Part shown: one piece after another, positions 1 to 7,636 of the stretch
Numbering within the stretch: the stretch's first letter is position 1
How the letters are laid out: every line of letters starts with the position of its first letter
NCBI GenBank assembly: GCA_046758065.1
Contig: JBHHZM010000001.1
Span: 47,455 to 111,454 of the forward strand
Origin: JBHHZM01 sp046758065
GTDB taxonomy: Bacteria; Pseudomonadota; Alphaproteobacteria; JAAXGF01
Length of the DNA: 64,000 nucleotides
Direction of reading: 5' to 3'
Made by a program: the position numbers and the translations under genes
Notes under the pieces: generated by a model
Database searches by the model: none
What the model saw: only the letters and a program-made list of their open reading frames with translations
Told to the model about the DNA's origin: nothing

Positions 1-83
1 CCGTCGAGCATGTCGATGAGCGCCTTGCCGGTCGCGAGATTGCTTCCGGCGTTCTTGAACAGGATACCGGCGATGCCGCACAT
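1..83 (-). CDS. Class II glutamine amidotransferase domain protein, 5' end only
   Basis: The minus strand opens with an ATG at 83 and reads MCGIAGILFK before leaving the window. Cys2 directly after the initiator Met is the N-terminal nucleophile of class II (Ntn-type) glutamine amidotransferases, which release ammonia from glutamine for a partner domain. A purine-rich ribosome-binding site (GGAAGGAAG) lies about 7 nt upstream. Only 28 residues are visible, so the acceptor domain (asparagine synthase, glutamate synthase-like GlxB, or another) cannot be decided. Confidence 0.7.
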   Translation of the reverse strand, partial: MCGIAGILFKNAGSNLATGKALIDMLD

Positions 84-291
84 GATGTCTTCCTTCCCGG
101 CGCGCTTCGCGATGGCCGCAGATTAGCCCCGGCGCGGCAATCTTTCAATGTCTGAATAAATGTTTCATGTCAGGAATATAACCGCCCCATCGCCCGCGCA
201 TGCACGCCGGCTCACAGCTGCGGCTAAGATCGATGAGCGATGATCCGGGTTGAGATCGGCGCGGGGGAACGTCCGGATGACGGTTGCCGGA

Positions 292-1818
292 TCAAAGTTT
301 CCAGCGACGAGCGATTCTTTTCTTGCGGTCTTTAATAGCCTTTTCCACCTTTTTTTTATACGCGTCGATGGTGCCAACCCGACGTTTCGCTTCGCGGGCC
401 AACTGAGTGTCCAAGCGCAGGTCCACGGCCTCATCCCCGAGATCCCACTCCTTGTTATCGGGCTCGATCCCGAGGTTCCATTCGATCGAAGCGGCGACCG
501 AAAGGTAGGGCGCCTCCGTAAATTTCTCGAGGTGGCTGCTTTCAGCAGGGCCCTCCCCCTCAAGATTGGCCCATTCGCCAGAAAACGCAAAATGAGGCAA
601 TTTTATAGATAGATATTTTTTACATGAAGCGGGCGTTACGAATTCGTAATAATCACTCCATTTTTCTTCCGCTTTAAATAGCTTAGTAAACTCCTTTTCT
701 TTAAAATTAAAAAAACCTAATGGATAATTGTCCAATTTCGTAATGCAGGAATCCCAATAAGTAATAGGATATGACATAGCACGAGCATTAACTCGCACCT
801 CGAAGAAATTGCCATCCTTTAACTGCCCTCTAAAAATGAGCGCATGGCATATTTGAAAGGCAGCCCTGGGTGGCTCACTCTCCCCAACCGGAACGATGGT
901 GAGCCAGATTTCGCGGACTCGCCGGGCTGTCACGTCTTTCGCCTCTATCACGCCGTCCGGAAGGTTGCGAGGATTACGATCGTAACGGTCGAACGGGGGA
1001 TGTGTGCCTTTGAGAATCACGGTGGCATCTTCGACAATGAACCGCGCTGATGCCAAGACGTCGCCCATCACCTGATAGATCAGGATGCCCGGCACCCAGC
1101 AAAGGTCGTCTAACCCAGAATAGGATTGATCATGGATATAATCAAATTCACCGTAACGACTATCTCCGGGATCAATTCCTATAATTGTTCCTTCTTTATC
1201 GAATAGAACACTGTTGTTCATTATGAACGAAAAATATTCATCCAGAGAATATTTTTTCGCAACCCAATCGCACATGCCGCGCAACATGTCGCTGATGGTA
1301 TGGCACCATTCCGCTTCGCTGCTTTGGATACTCTTATCCGCGGACAGATAATCCGTACCTTCAAAGAGTCGGAGAAGAAATGCATCTTCTTGCTTGTCAA
1401 GCGCCTTGGCCGCCTCTTGCGCAATTTTAATATAACCACGCGTACTCTGGGTAAGTTTTCTCCTTCTTTCTTTTTTCTTTTCTTCCGGAAGATCAGAGTC
1501 GAGCGCATATTGTGGCAGACGCTTGGTCGAGTCTTCCGGTTTGCCGTATCCGGCGGCATGTAAAATCTCCGATTTTCGGATGCCGCCTCGCTCGACTTGT
1601 TCAAGGATGGCCCAGAGATTCTCGGCGACAACCCCTCTCTCTCGGGGTTTGTTCATTCGGGGACGTTGTTCAAGGGCTGCCTTCAGGCTCTGACGGCGCT
1701 GGTCCTGATATGCGGCGTGTTGCTTTTCTTCTTCCTCGCGCCGTTTAGCCCTTTTTGGGCGTTCTTCCGGCGTGGACGAACCATGACGCGAGGAAAAGTC
1801 GATAACGTTGTCGGTCAT
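292..1818 (-). CDS. Hypothetical protein, 508 aa, unknown family
   Basis: I do not recognise this protein. The first 130 residues are very charged (runs of K, R and E) and look helical or coiled-coil. The middle and C-terminal parts are globular, rich in aromatics, without signal peptide or membrane segment. The start is the ATG at 1818, because it overlaps the stop of the upstream DUF4258-like gene as ATGA, so the two are translationally coupled. A longer reading from 2241 would swallow that gene and is unlikely. Stretches around 600-850 and 1130-1250 are clearly AT-richer than the rest of the window, which suggests acquisition by transfer. A cytoplasmic role in a small accessory module is all that can be inferred. 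Confidence 0.65.
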   Translation of the reverse strand: MTDNVIDFSSRHGSSTPEERPKRAKRREEEEKQHAAYQDQRRQSLKAALEQRPRMNKPRERGVVAENLWAILEQVERGGIRKSEILHAAGYGKPEDSTKRLPQYALDSDLPEEKKKERRRKLTQSTRGYIKIAQEAAKALDKQEDAFLLRLFEGTDYLSADKSIQSSEAEWCHTISDMLRGMCDWVAKKYSLDEYFSFIMNNSVLFDKEGTIIGIDPGDSRYGEFDYIHDQSYSGLDDLCWVPGILIYQVMGDVLASARFIVEDATVILKGTHPPFDRYDRNPRNLPDGVIEAKDVTARRVREIWLTIVPVGESEPPRAAFQICHALIFRGQLKDGNFFEVRVNARAMSYPITYWDSCITKLDNYPLGFFNFKEKEFTKLFKAEEKWSDYYEFVTPASCKKYLSIKLPHFAFSGEWANLEGEGPAESSHLEKFTEAPYLSVAASIEWNLGIEPDNKEWDLGDEAVDLRLDTQLAREAKRRVGTIDAYKKKVEKAIKDRKKRIARRWKL

Positions 1819-2201
1819 TGCCAGAGCCTCCGATGCCTTTGCCGCCAGCGATTCAACCGGCCGGGGCTGTGCCGCGGACGACGGCGTCGCGCCCGTTGGC
1901 CATGGACATGCAAGACCGTGACGATATGGCCGGTCTCTTCGCAGCGAATCACCACGAGGTTTGCGGCCCGCTCGACCAGACCGGGCGCATAGCCATCCGC
2001 CATAAGGGATGCGGTCTTCCGGCGGCTGATCTGCATCGAAATGCATCCGCGCCCCGCATTCAGCTCGATGTCGCCGTGTTCGTCGATCAATTGTACCGCC
2101 TCGGACGGGATTCCGCGCTGTTGAAGCCGCCTGAGCGCGTGCCGCGTCATATGCGAGTGAGCGTTGAAGTATTCCATGTCCTGCATCCCTCTCGTTGTCA
2201 T
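1815..2201 (-). CDS. DUF4258-like small protein
   Basis: This 128-aa protein has the pattern of DUF4258/BrnT-like small proteins. An early stretch (residues 18-28, MTRHALRRLQQ) is followed by RGI, a beta-rich core with GRGCISMQISRRK, and a VVIRCEETGHIVTVLHVHG strand pair near residues 85-103. The last 25 residues are low-complexity and arginine-rich and overlap the next gene by 4 nt. Proteins of this type often sit in toxin-antitoxin-like or mobile modules. No antitoxin of a recognised type is adjacent; the downstream partner is the unknown 508-aa protein. Initiation could also be at the internal ATG for MQDMEYF or MEYF. Confidence 0.5.
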   Translation of the reverse strand: MTTRGMQDMEYFNAHSHMTRHALRRLQQRGIPSEAVQLIDEHGDIELNAGRGCISMQISRRKTASLMADGYAPGLVERAANLVVIRCEETGHIVTVLHVHGQRARRRRPRHSPGRLNRWRQRHRRLWQ

Positions 2202-2531
2202 GGCGGGATTGTCCTACACTCCAATCAACGGCGCATTCCAAAACTGGAAATTATAGAGGAATTTTATTAGGAAGAAAATTTAGAATTCGACGGTATATCA
2301 CGAGAAGATATTAGGTATATATCTGGCGCTTCGTATGGAACCGCTAAGCGCGACGGTTCGTAGACGGGCATCTCGCCGCTCGAACCGACCGGGATTACGG
2401 ACATCTTGATTTTTGTGACCGTTGGCCGGTGCGGCGGGCATTCGGGCCAGCCGCCGTCATGCTGTCGAAGATCATGGGTTTGAGGTGTATATTTTCGTGG
2501 TTGCTCTCTCAAACGTTGCGGGGTCTCGGAA

Positions 2532-3052
2532 ATGCGGCGACACGATACGATGACGGTGGGGAACGCCGCCGAGGCTTTGGCCGTCCGTCTCCTGAAGGAG
2601 CACGGCTTCGACGTCGTGAACCTGAACGAGCGCCGGCGGAACTATCCCGTGTTCGACTTGCTCGCGCGCAAGCAGGGGCGCGACATCAGGATTTCGGTCA
2701 AATGCGCGCGGGCCAAGCGCGAACTGCGACTCGGTAAGCCGCAAACCCTTGAGAAAATGCCCGACGAGGGTGTCGTGATGGCGTCCTGCCCGTCGCCAAG
2801 GGCGAAGAGATCGACCTCGACGGCGGTCGTTATGAGCTATGGATCATCCCCGGCAACGTCGCGCGCGACGAGGGCCTGAAAATGCATCGGCCTTATGCCG
2901 CGGCGCGCCCGGGCAGCGCCAATCATTCAGTGATGGTCAAGGACAAGGTGGACCGGAGCCCGCATACGCGCTCGGGAGCGGTGTTCAGGAGTTGGCGCGA
3001 CCGTTTCCAGGATGCGTGGCAGGTTTTGGAGCCCGGATACCAGCACGCATGA
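2532..3052 (+). pseudogene. Frameshifted PD-(D/E)XK nuclease-like gene
   Basis: The first part (to about 2785) encodes GNAAEALAVRLLKEHGFDVV, then an NYPVFDLLA strand and RISVKCA. This E...D...(x)VK spacing is typical of PD-(D/E)XK nuclease folds used in restriction and repair. Near 2783-2790 the frame breaks. The original frame drifts into serine/arginine-rich nonsense and stops at 2879, while a +1 frame continues sensibly from LPVAKGEEIDLDGG through YELWIIPGNVARDEG to ...EPGYQHA and stops at 3050-3052. Joined, the protein would be about 173 aa. It is either a true pseudogene or a single-base sequencing error. Starts at 2532 or 2550 (MTVGNAAEA) are both possible. Confidence 0.65.
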
Positions 3053-3258
3053 TTCCAGCCGACTCGCGCGTTCCGTTCATGAGGATCGTTCGGCGGGTTT
3101 GAACGCCCCATCGCCCGGTGCTTGCGTATCCCTCATCGCCGCCGGTTGATCCAGGTCAAGTCGGGCGGGGGTGGTTGGCGTCACACTCCAGTTCGTGGGA
3201 GTCCGCGTCGTCATGCGGGGTTCCGCGCCGCGAGGCGCTCGAAAACGGGGACCGCGCC

Positions 3259-4890
3259 ATGCAGCTCGCCCAGGCCCTGCTCGCCGCGCTGAAGGACCAC
3301 GGCGCGCGGCAGGTGTTCGGCATTCCCGGCGACTTCGCGCTGGCCTTCTTCAAGGTGATCGAGGAGAGCGGCGTGCTGCCGCTTTACACCCTGTCGCACG
3401 AGCCCGGCGTCGGCTTCGCGGCCGACGCGGCGGGACGCGCCGGCTGCACGCTGGGCGTCGCCGCGGTGACCTACGGCGCCGGGGCGCTCAACCTGGTCAA
3501 CGCGGTGGCCGGGGCCTGCGCCGAGCGCTCGCCGGTGGTGGTGATCTCGGGCGCGCCGGGGACGGCCGAGCGCGCCGCTGGCCTCGCGCTCCACCACCAG
3601 GCCAAGACGCTGGATTCGCAGTTCCGCGTGTTCCGCGAGATCACCTGCGACCAGGCCCGTCTCGACGATCCCGAGCGCGCGCCGGCGGCGATCGCCCGGG
3701 TCCTGCGCAGCGCGCACGAGCAGTCGATGCCGGTCTATCTCGAACTGCCGCGCGACAAGGTGACGGCGCGCTGCGCGGCGGTCGAAAAGGCGCCCCCGAG
3801 CCCGGTGGCACCCGAAGCGCTCGCCGAATGCGCCGGGGAAATCCTGGCGCGCCTCGAAGCGGCGCGCGCGCCGGTGCTGATGGCCGGGGTCGAGATTCGC
3901 CGCTACGGCATCGAAGACAAGGTGGCCGATCTCGCCCGCCGTCTCGGCCTGCCGGTGGTCACCAGCTTCATGGGCCGTGGCCTGCTCGCCGATTCGAACG
4001 CGCCGCCGCTCGGTACCTACCTCGGCGTGGCGGGCGACCCCGAAATCACCGAGCTGGTCGAAAACTCGGACGGTCTGTTGCTGTTGGGGGTGATCCTGTG
4101 CGACACCAACTTCGGGGTTTCTCACCATCAGATCGACCTGCGCGCCGCCATCCAGGCGCTCGGGCGCCGGGTGCGCGCCGGTTATCACGTCTACCCAGAC
4201 ATTCCGCTCGACGCGCTGGTCGACGCGCTGCTCGACCGTGCGCCGAAGGGGGCGGAGAGCGCGCCCTCGGCTGCGGCGGCGACCGGGTATCCGACCGGGC
4301 TGGTTCGCGACGACGCCCCGATCACGCCGACCGACATCGCGCGCGCGGTCAACGACATGATGCGCGTCCGGGGCGCGATGCCGATTTCCTGCGACGTCGG
4401 CGACTGCCTGTTCACGGCGATGGATATCGAACACACGCGCCTCGCCGCGCCGGGCTATTACGCCGGCATGGGTTTCGGCGTGCCGGGCGGTCTCGGCATT
4501 CAGGCGGCGCTCGACGAGCGGCCGCTGATCCTGGTCGGCGACGGCGCTTTCCAGATGACCGGCTGGGAGCTCGGCAATTGCCGACGTTACGGCTGGGATC
4601 CGATCGTCCTGCTGTTCAACAACGCGAGTTGGGAAATGCTGCGCGTCTTCCAGCCCGAGTCGCGATTCAACGATCTCGACGACTGGCGCTTCGCCGCCAT
4701 GGCCGGCGCCCTCGGCGGCGTCGGCGAACGGGTGACGACGCGAGCGGCACTCGGCGCCGCGCTCGACCGCGCGGCGGCGACGCGGGGCCGCTTCCGTCTC
4801 ATCGAGATCATGCTGGAGCGCGGCGTCTGGTCCAACACGCTCGCGCGCTTCGTCGCCGGTCTCAAGCGGGGCCGACCACGCGAGGCGTGA
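3259..4890 (+). CDS. ipdC: Indolepyruvate/phenylpyruvate decarboxylase
   Basis: This thiamine-diphosphate enzyme (543 aa) decarboxylates indole-3-pyruvate or phenylpyruvate to the aldehyde, the key step of auxin (IAA/PAA) formation in Azospirillum. I recognise strong similarity to Azospirillum IpdC along the whole length: FGIPGDFALAFFKV, the SHEP catalytic glutamate loop near residue 50, VVTSFMGRGLLAD in the middle domain, and the ThDP/Mg motif GDGAFQMTGWELGN...LLFNN near 420-455. The start is the ATG at 3259 (MQLAQALLAAL), matching the family N-terminus; an upstream in-frame extension to 3118 is not conserved. The gene stands alone, with a 200-bp leader and a convergent FecR-type gene behind it. 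Confidence 0.9.
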   Translation: MQLAQALLAALKDHGARQVFGIPGDFALAFFKVIEESGVLPLYTLSHEPGVGFAADAAGRAGCTLGVAAVTYGAGALNLVNAVAGACAERSPVVVISGAPGTAERAAGLALHHQAKTLDSQFRVFREITCDQARLDDPERAPAAIARVLRSAHEQSMPVYLELPRDKVTARCAAVEKAPPSPVAPEALAECAGEILARLEAARAPVLMAGVEIRRYGIEDKVADLARRLGLPVVTSFMGRGLLADSNAPPLGTYLGVAGDPEITELVENSDGLLLLGVILCDTNFGVSHHQIDLRAAIQALGRRVRAGYHVYPDIPLDALVDALLDRAPKGAESAPSAAAATGYPTGLVRDDAPITPTDIARAVNDMMRVRGAMPISCDVGDCLFTAMDIEHTRLAAPGYYAGMGFGVPGGLGIQAALDERPLILVGDGAFQMTGWELGNCRRYGWDPIVLLFNNASWEMLRVFQPESRFNDLDDWRFAAMAGALGGVGERVTTRAALGAALDRAAATRGRFRLIEIMLERGVWSNTLARFVAGLKRGRPREA

Positions 4891-4918
4891 CGACGCCGCC
4901 TGTCCGGCGACGGATGGA

Positions 4919-5776
4919 TCAGCCGCGGATGCCGATCGTCGGGGCGATCCCGACGACGCGCCGCGATTCGCTGACGCCCACGAGGTCCGACAGGTAGCGG
5001 AACGCGCTTTCGATCGCCCCGGCCACGGTGCCGTCCCTGGTCCGGTCGTCTCCCAGCAGCGTCTCGTCGATTACCAGCGTGCCGGCGTCTCTCATCACCA
5101 GGACGCCGCCGCCGAGGAAGGCGACGACGGCCCTGGCCGCGGCGTCGGTGGTGACGCGGTCGCCGAGACGAATGGCCATTCCCGCGCGGACGTTTTTCGT
5201 CTTGCCGCCCGGCGCCAGGACGCGGACGCTGCCCGTAACCGCAGTCAGCGTGGCGACGGCGGCGGCGTCGGTCGGAGCGGCGATCGCCGCGCTCTCCGCC
5301 GCCGAGTTGGCGCTCGCGCCCCCCAGGCTCGGCGACAGCATGCCGCCGACGGCAAGCGCCGCGGCCGCCATGAGCATGCGGCTTTGATGCGCCAGCGAGT
5401 GCTGGAGATCGTGTGGGCGGACCAGCCCCCGGCGCAGCAGCACCTCGCCGATCTTCTCGCCGGTCCCGCGTTGCTCGGAAAGCGCCGCGGCAAGCTGTGC
5501 CGAGGTAATCAACCCGCGGTCGACGAGGATCTCGCCGATCCTCAAGTGGTCCTCTCGATAGTTCCGGGCGATGGGCCGCCACCGCCGTTCACCCTTTCCG
5601 CCGGCGCGGTCGGAAGCGGCGCCCATGCCTGCGCCGCGCGGAGCCAACCACCGTCCGAGCCCGCGGCGCCGGCGGTGCTCGCCCGTCAGCGCGAGCGCAA
5701 CGGGTCCGCGCTGCGGCGACCGGCGGGCCGGTCGTGTCGCTTCGCTTCCATGACGTCGACGATCGCTGAGCCACAT
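4919..5776 (-). CDS. MshEN-like/FecR-domain protein
   Basis: Residues about 75-130 (LRIGEILVDRGLITSAQLAA, then KIGEVLLRRGLV) are the two-half MshEN/GSPII_E N-terminal module, a nucleotide or cyclic-di-GMP sensing fold. A hydrophobic alanine-rich segment (SRMLMAAAALAVGGML) follows, then a FecR-type domain (VRAGMAIRLGDRVTT...VVAFLGGG). This combination suggests an envelope protein that couples a cytoplasmic signal to the periplasm or surface polymers. It is divergent from the epsB-prsKRT exopolysaccharide genes. The start is uncertain: ATG 5776 has a weak ribosome-binding site and the first 70 residues are arginine-rich and poorly structured, so a later start is possible. Confidence 0.6.
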   Translation of the reverse strand: MWLSDRRRHGSEATRPARRSPQRGPVALALTGEHRRRRGLGRWLAPRGAGMGAASDRAGGKGERRWRPIARNYREDHLRIGEILVDRGLITSAQLAAALSEQRGTGEKIGEVLLRRGLVRPHDLQHSLAHQSRMLMAAAALAVGGMLSPSLGGASANSAAESAAIAAPTDAAAVATLTAVTGSVRVLAPGGKTKNVRAGMAIRLGDRVTTDAAARAVVAFLGGGVLVMRDAGTLVIDETLLGDDRTRDGTVAGAIESAFRYLSDLVGVSESRRVVGIAPTIGIRG

Positions 5777-5796
5777 GTCGCCAGAATAGACTCGAG

Positions 5797-5815
5797 CGGT
5801 TAACCGATGACTAAC
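5797..5815 (-). promoter_or_regulatory. Palindrome CGGTTAACCG with near-CtrA box
   Basis: CGGTTAACCG (5797-5806) is a perfect palindrome. Read on the minus strand, 5800-5815 is TTAG-N7-TTAA, one base off the CtrA box TTAA-N7-TTAA. It lies 20 bp upstream of the proposed start of the MshEN-FecR gene. Confidence 0.35.
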
Positions 5816-5923
5816 GAATCCGGATACTTGGGTAACCTTAATAAAACCACCACATAATGTTTGGTTCTTATTTACAGCGCGGGCCGGGTGGCAATGATGA
5901 TTCATGCGTCCCGACCGGAGCGA

Positions 5924-5954
5924 ACGGTTAACGACGTTGTCCCGCGGTTAACCG
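5924..5954. promoter_or_regulatory. Paired CGGTTAAC palindromes two helical turns apart
   Basis: ACGGTTAAC (5924-5932) and CGGTTAACCG (5945-5954) form a 9-bp inverted repeat with centres about 20 bp apart, the spacing expected for two protein dimers on one DNA face. With the copy at 5797 there are three in 158 bp. The regulator is not known. Confidence 0.4.
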
Positions 5955-6044
5955 TGCGCGGGCGGCGGCGCGACGGGCGCCACGGCGCCGCAGGCCGCAG
6001 CCGGCCGCAGGGATTAGGAAAAAATTCACGAAAAATCGCCCGAG

Positions 6045-6062
6045 GTGTGACGGCCGTCACTG
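6045..6062. promoter_or_regulatory. CRP/FNR-family operator-like site
   Basis: GTGACGGCCGTCAC at 6047-6060 is a perfect palindrome inside TGTGA-N6-TCACT, one base away from the CRP consensus TGTGA-N6-TCACA. It lies about 165 bp upstream of epsB, suggesting control by a CRP-family regulator. That it acts on epsB is inference. Confidence 0.45.
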
Positions 6063-6222
6063 GTTAATCACGTTAGTCATATATGATAGCCGGCGCCGCA
6101 TGCCGTACGACGTTCGTGACGGTCCGTCGCCGCTTCCGGGAGGGCGTCCCAAAATCTCGGATACATAATGCATGTCTGCGGCTTGCGAAGACAAAAAATT
6201 CAAGAAAGACAATAGAATTTAG

Positions 6223-7611
6223 ATGATCAGAGTCTTCAAACATTATATACCTACACCGTTCTTGGTTCTCTGTGTAATAGAGAACCTTATACTCGTCGTT
6301 TCAATATATTCCGCCATATATATCCGATACTTCAATGTCTCCTACGCGCCCGGGGCGATAGCGGAATATCTTCCGGAGGCGTTGACTTTCGCCGGCGCGA
6401 TTCTGCTCACGATGTTCGCGGTCGGCCTGTACCGGCGCGAACACAGCCAGGATCTGCGCGCCGTCTTCTTTCGCCTGATCGCCAGCTTCGGTCTTGCCTT
6501 GATCGCGCTGTCGCTCGTTTTCTACGTCTTTCCCGACCTCAAGATCTGGCGCAGCGCCTTCGCCGTCGCCGTGATCCTGGCGCTTGTCGGTATCCTCGCG
6601 GCGCGCTTCGTCTTTCTCAAGCTGTGTGACCGCGCGGCGTTCAAACGGCGGATTCTGGTCCTGGGGGCGGGCGCGCGCGCGGCACACATCGAACGCCTGG
6701 AAACCGATGGCGAGGCGCAGAGTTTTACCCCGATAGGATTTCTGGCCACGCCTGACGCCGAGACGTGCGTGAACCCGTCGCGCGTTCTTTCCGGTGTCAA
6801 CTCGCTCGCCGCCTTCGCCCGCGATCATGGTGTCGAGGAGATCGTGGTCGCCGTCGAGGATCGGCGCGCAGGCTTGCCGGTCGAGGCGCTTCTCGAATGC
6901 AAGCTCGAAGGAATATCGGTCACCGATTATCCCGGTTTCTGCGAGCGCGAGACCGGTCAGGTGGACCTCGATTCCCTGCAGCCGAGTTGGCTCATCTTCT
7001 CGGACGGATTCGTCACCGGACCGGTGCGCAACGTGCTGAAGCGCGGCTTCGACATCGTCGCAAGCCTCGTGCTCCTGGTCTTTACCTTTCCCCTGATCGC
7101 AACGGCGGCACTGGCGGTTCGTCTGGAGAGCCACGGCCCGATTTTCTACCGCCAGGAGCGCATTGGGCTCGCCGGGCGCCCGTTCATGCTGCTCAAGTTC
7201 CGAAGCATGAAGGTCGATGCCGAAGACGACGGCGTGCCGCGTTGGGCGGCGGCGAAAGACAGCCGCGTCACCCGCGTCGGGGCTTTCATTCGCAAGACGC
7301 GCATCGACGAGCTGCCGCAAATCTTCAACGTGCTCAAAGGCGAAATGAGCTTCGTCGGACCGCGGCCCGAGCGCCATTATTTCGTCGATCAACTGAGCGC
7401 CCAAGTGCCGTATTATTCCGAACGCCACCGGGTCAAACCCGGCATCACGGGCTGGGCACAACTCAATTACCCTTATGGCGCCTCGATCGACGACGCCAAG
7501 GCGAAGCTGCAATACGATCTGTATTATGTTAAGAATTATAGTGCATTCCTCGACCTGAGCATATTGATGCAGACGATTCGCGTCGTCTTGTGGCCAGAGG
7601 GAGTTCGCTGA
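6223..7611 (+). CDS. epsB: Exopolysaccharide initiating sugar transferase (PEP-CTERM-associated, EpsB type)
   Basis: This membrane phosphoglycosyltransferase (462 aa) starts exopolysaccharide assembly by transferring a sugar phosphate to undecaprenyl phosphate. The N-terminus has about four to five membrane segments within residues 10-135, then a Rossmann-like region ([14 protein letters not shown], about 140-240). The C-terminal transferase domain starts near 268 with [12 protein letters not shown], then the [10 protein letters not shown] and LLKFRSM motifs and [22 protein letters not shown]. The short N-terminal [10 protein letters not shown] followed by a helix is characteristic of the EpsB-like transferases linked to exosortase/PEP-CTERM loci, and prsK, prsR and prsT follow directly. 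The first codons are notably AT-rich, which may help ribosome access since no strong ribosome-binding site is seen. Confidence 0.88.
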   Translation: MIRVFKHYIPTPFLVLCVIENLILVVSIYSAIYIRYFNVSYAPGAIAEYLPEALTFAGAILLTMFAVGLYRREHSQDLRAVFFRLIASFGLALIALSLVFYVFPDLKIWRSAFAVAVILALVGILAARFVFLKLCDRAAFKRRILVLGAGARAAHIERLETDGEAQSFTPIGFLATPDAETCVNPSRVLSGVNSLAAFARDHGVEEIVVAVEDRRAGLPVEALLECKLEGISVTDYPGFCERETGQVDLDSLQPSWLIFSDGFVTGPVRNVLKRGFDIVASLVLLVFTFPLIATAALAVRLESHGPIFYRQERIGLAGRPFMLLKFRSMKVDAEDDGVPRWAAAKDSRVTRVGAFIRKTRIDELPQIFNVLKGEMSFVGPRPERHYFVDQLSAQVPYYSERHRVKPGITGWAQLNYPYGASIDDAKAKLQYDLYYVKNYSAFLDLSILMQTIRVVLWPEGVR

Positions 7612-7636
7612 CACGGCGAGCTGAAGAATTGCCGTA

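Larger units (their letters stand above)
5777..6222. other. Divergent intergenic region with repeated palindromes
   Basis: This stretch of 446 bp holds no convincing gene. It separates the MshEN-FecR gene (minus) from epsB (plus). It contains three CGGTTAAC(C)G palindromes and a CRP-like palindrome, listed separately, and an AT-rich segment just before epsB. The density of symmetric sites suggests a shared control region for exopolysaccharide genes. Confidence 0.5.

Noticed and set aside
2267..2512. Possible 81-aa minus-strand gene before the DUF4258-like gene
   Set aside because: No ribosome-binding site, no known motif and low-complexity ends; could be real, but nothing supports it beyond being open.
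3171..4997. Open frame of 608 codons on the plus strand
   Set aside because: It overlaps ipdC in another frame and is almost only Arg, Gly, Ala and Pro.
6000..6222. Sigma-54 -24/-12 promoter for epsB or prsT (PrsR target)
   Set aside because: No TGGCAC-N5-TTGC match upstream of epsB or prsT; the nearest (5889-5903) lacks the required GC at -12.
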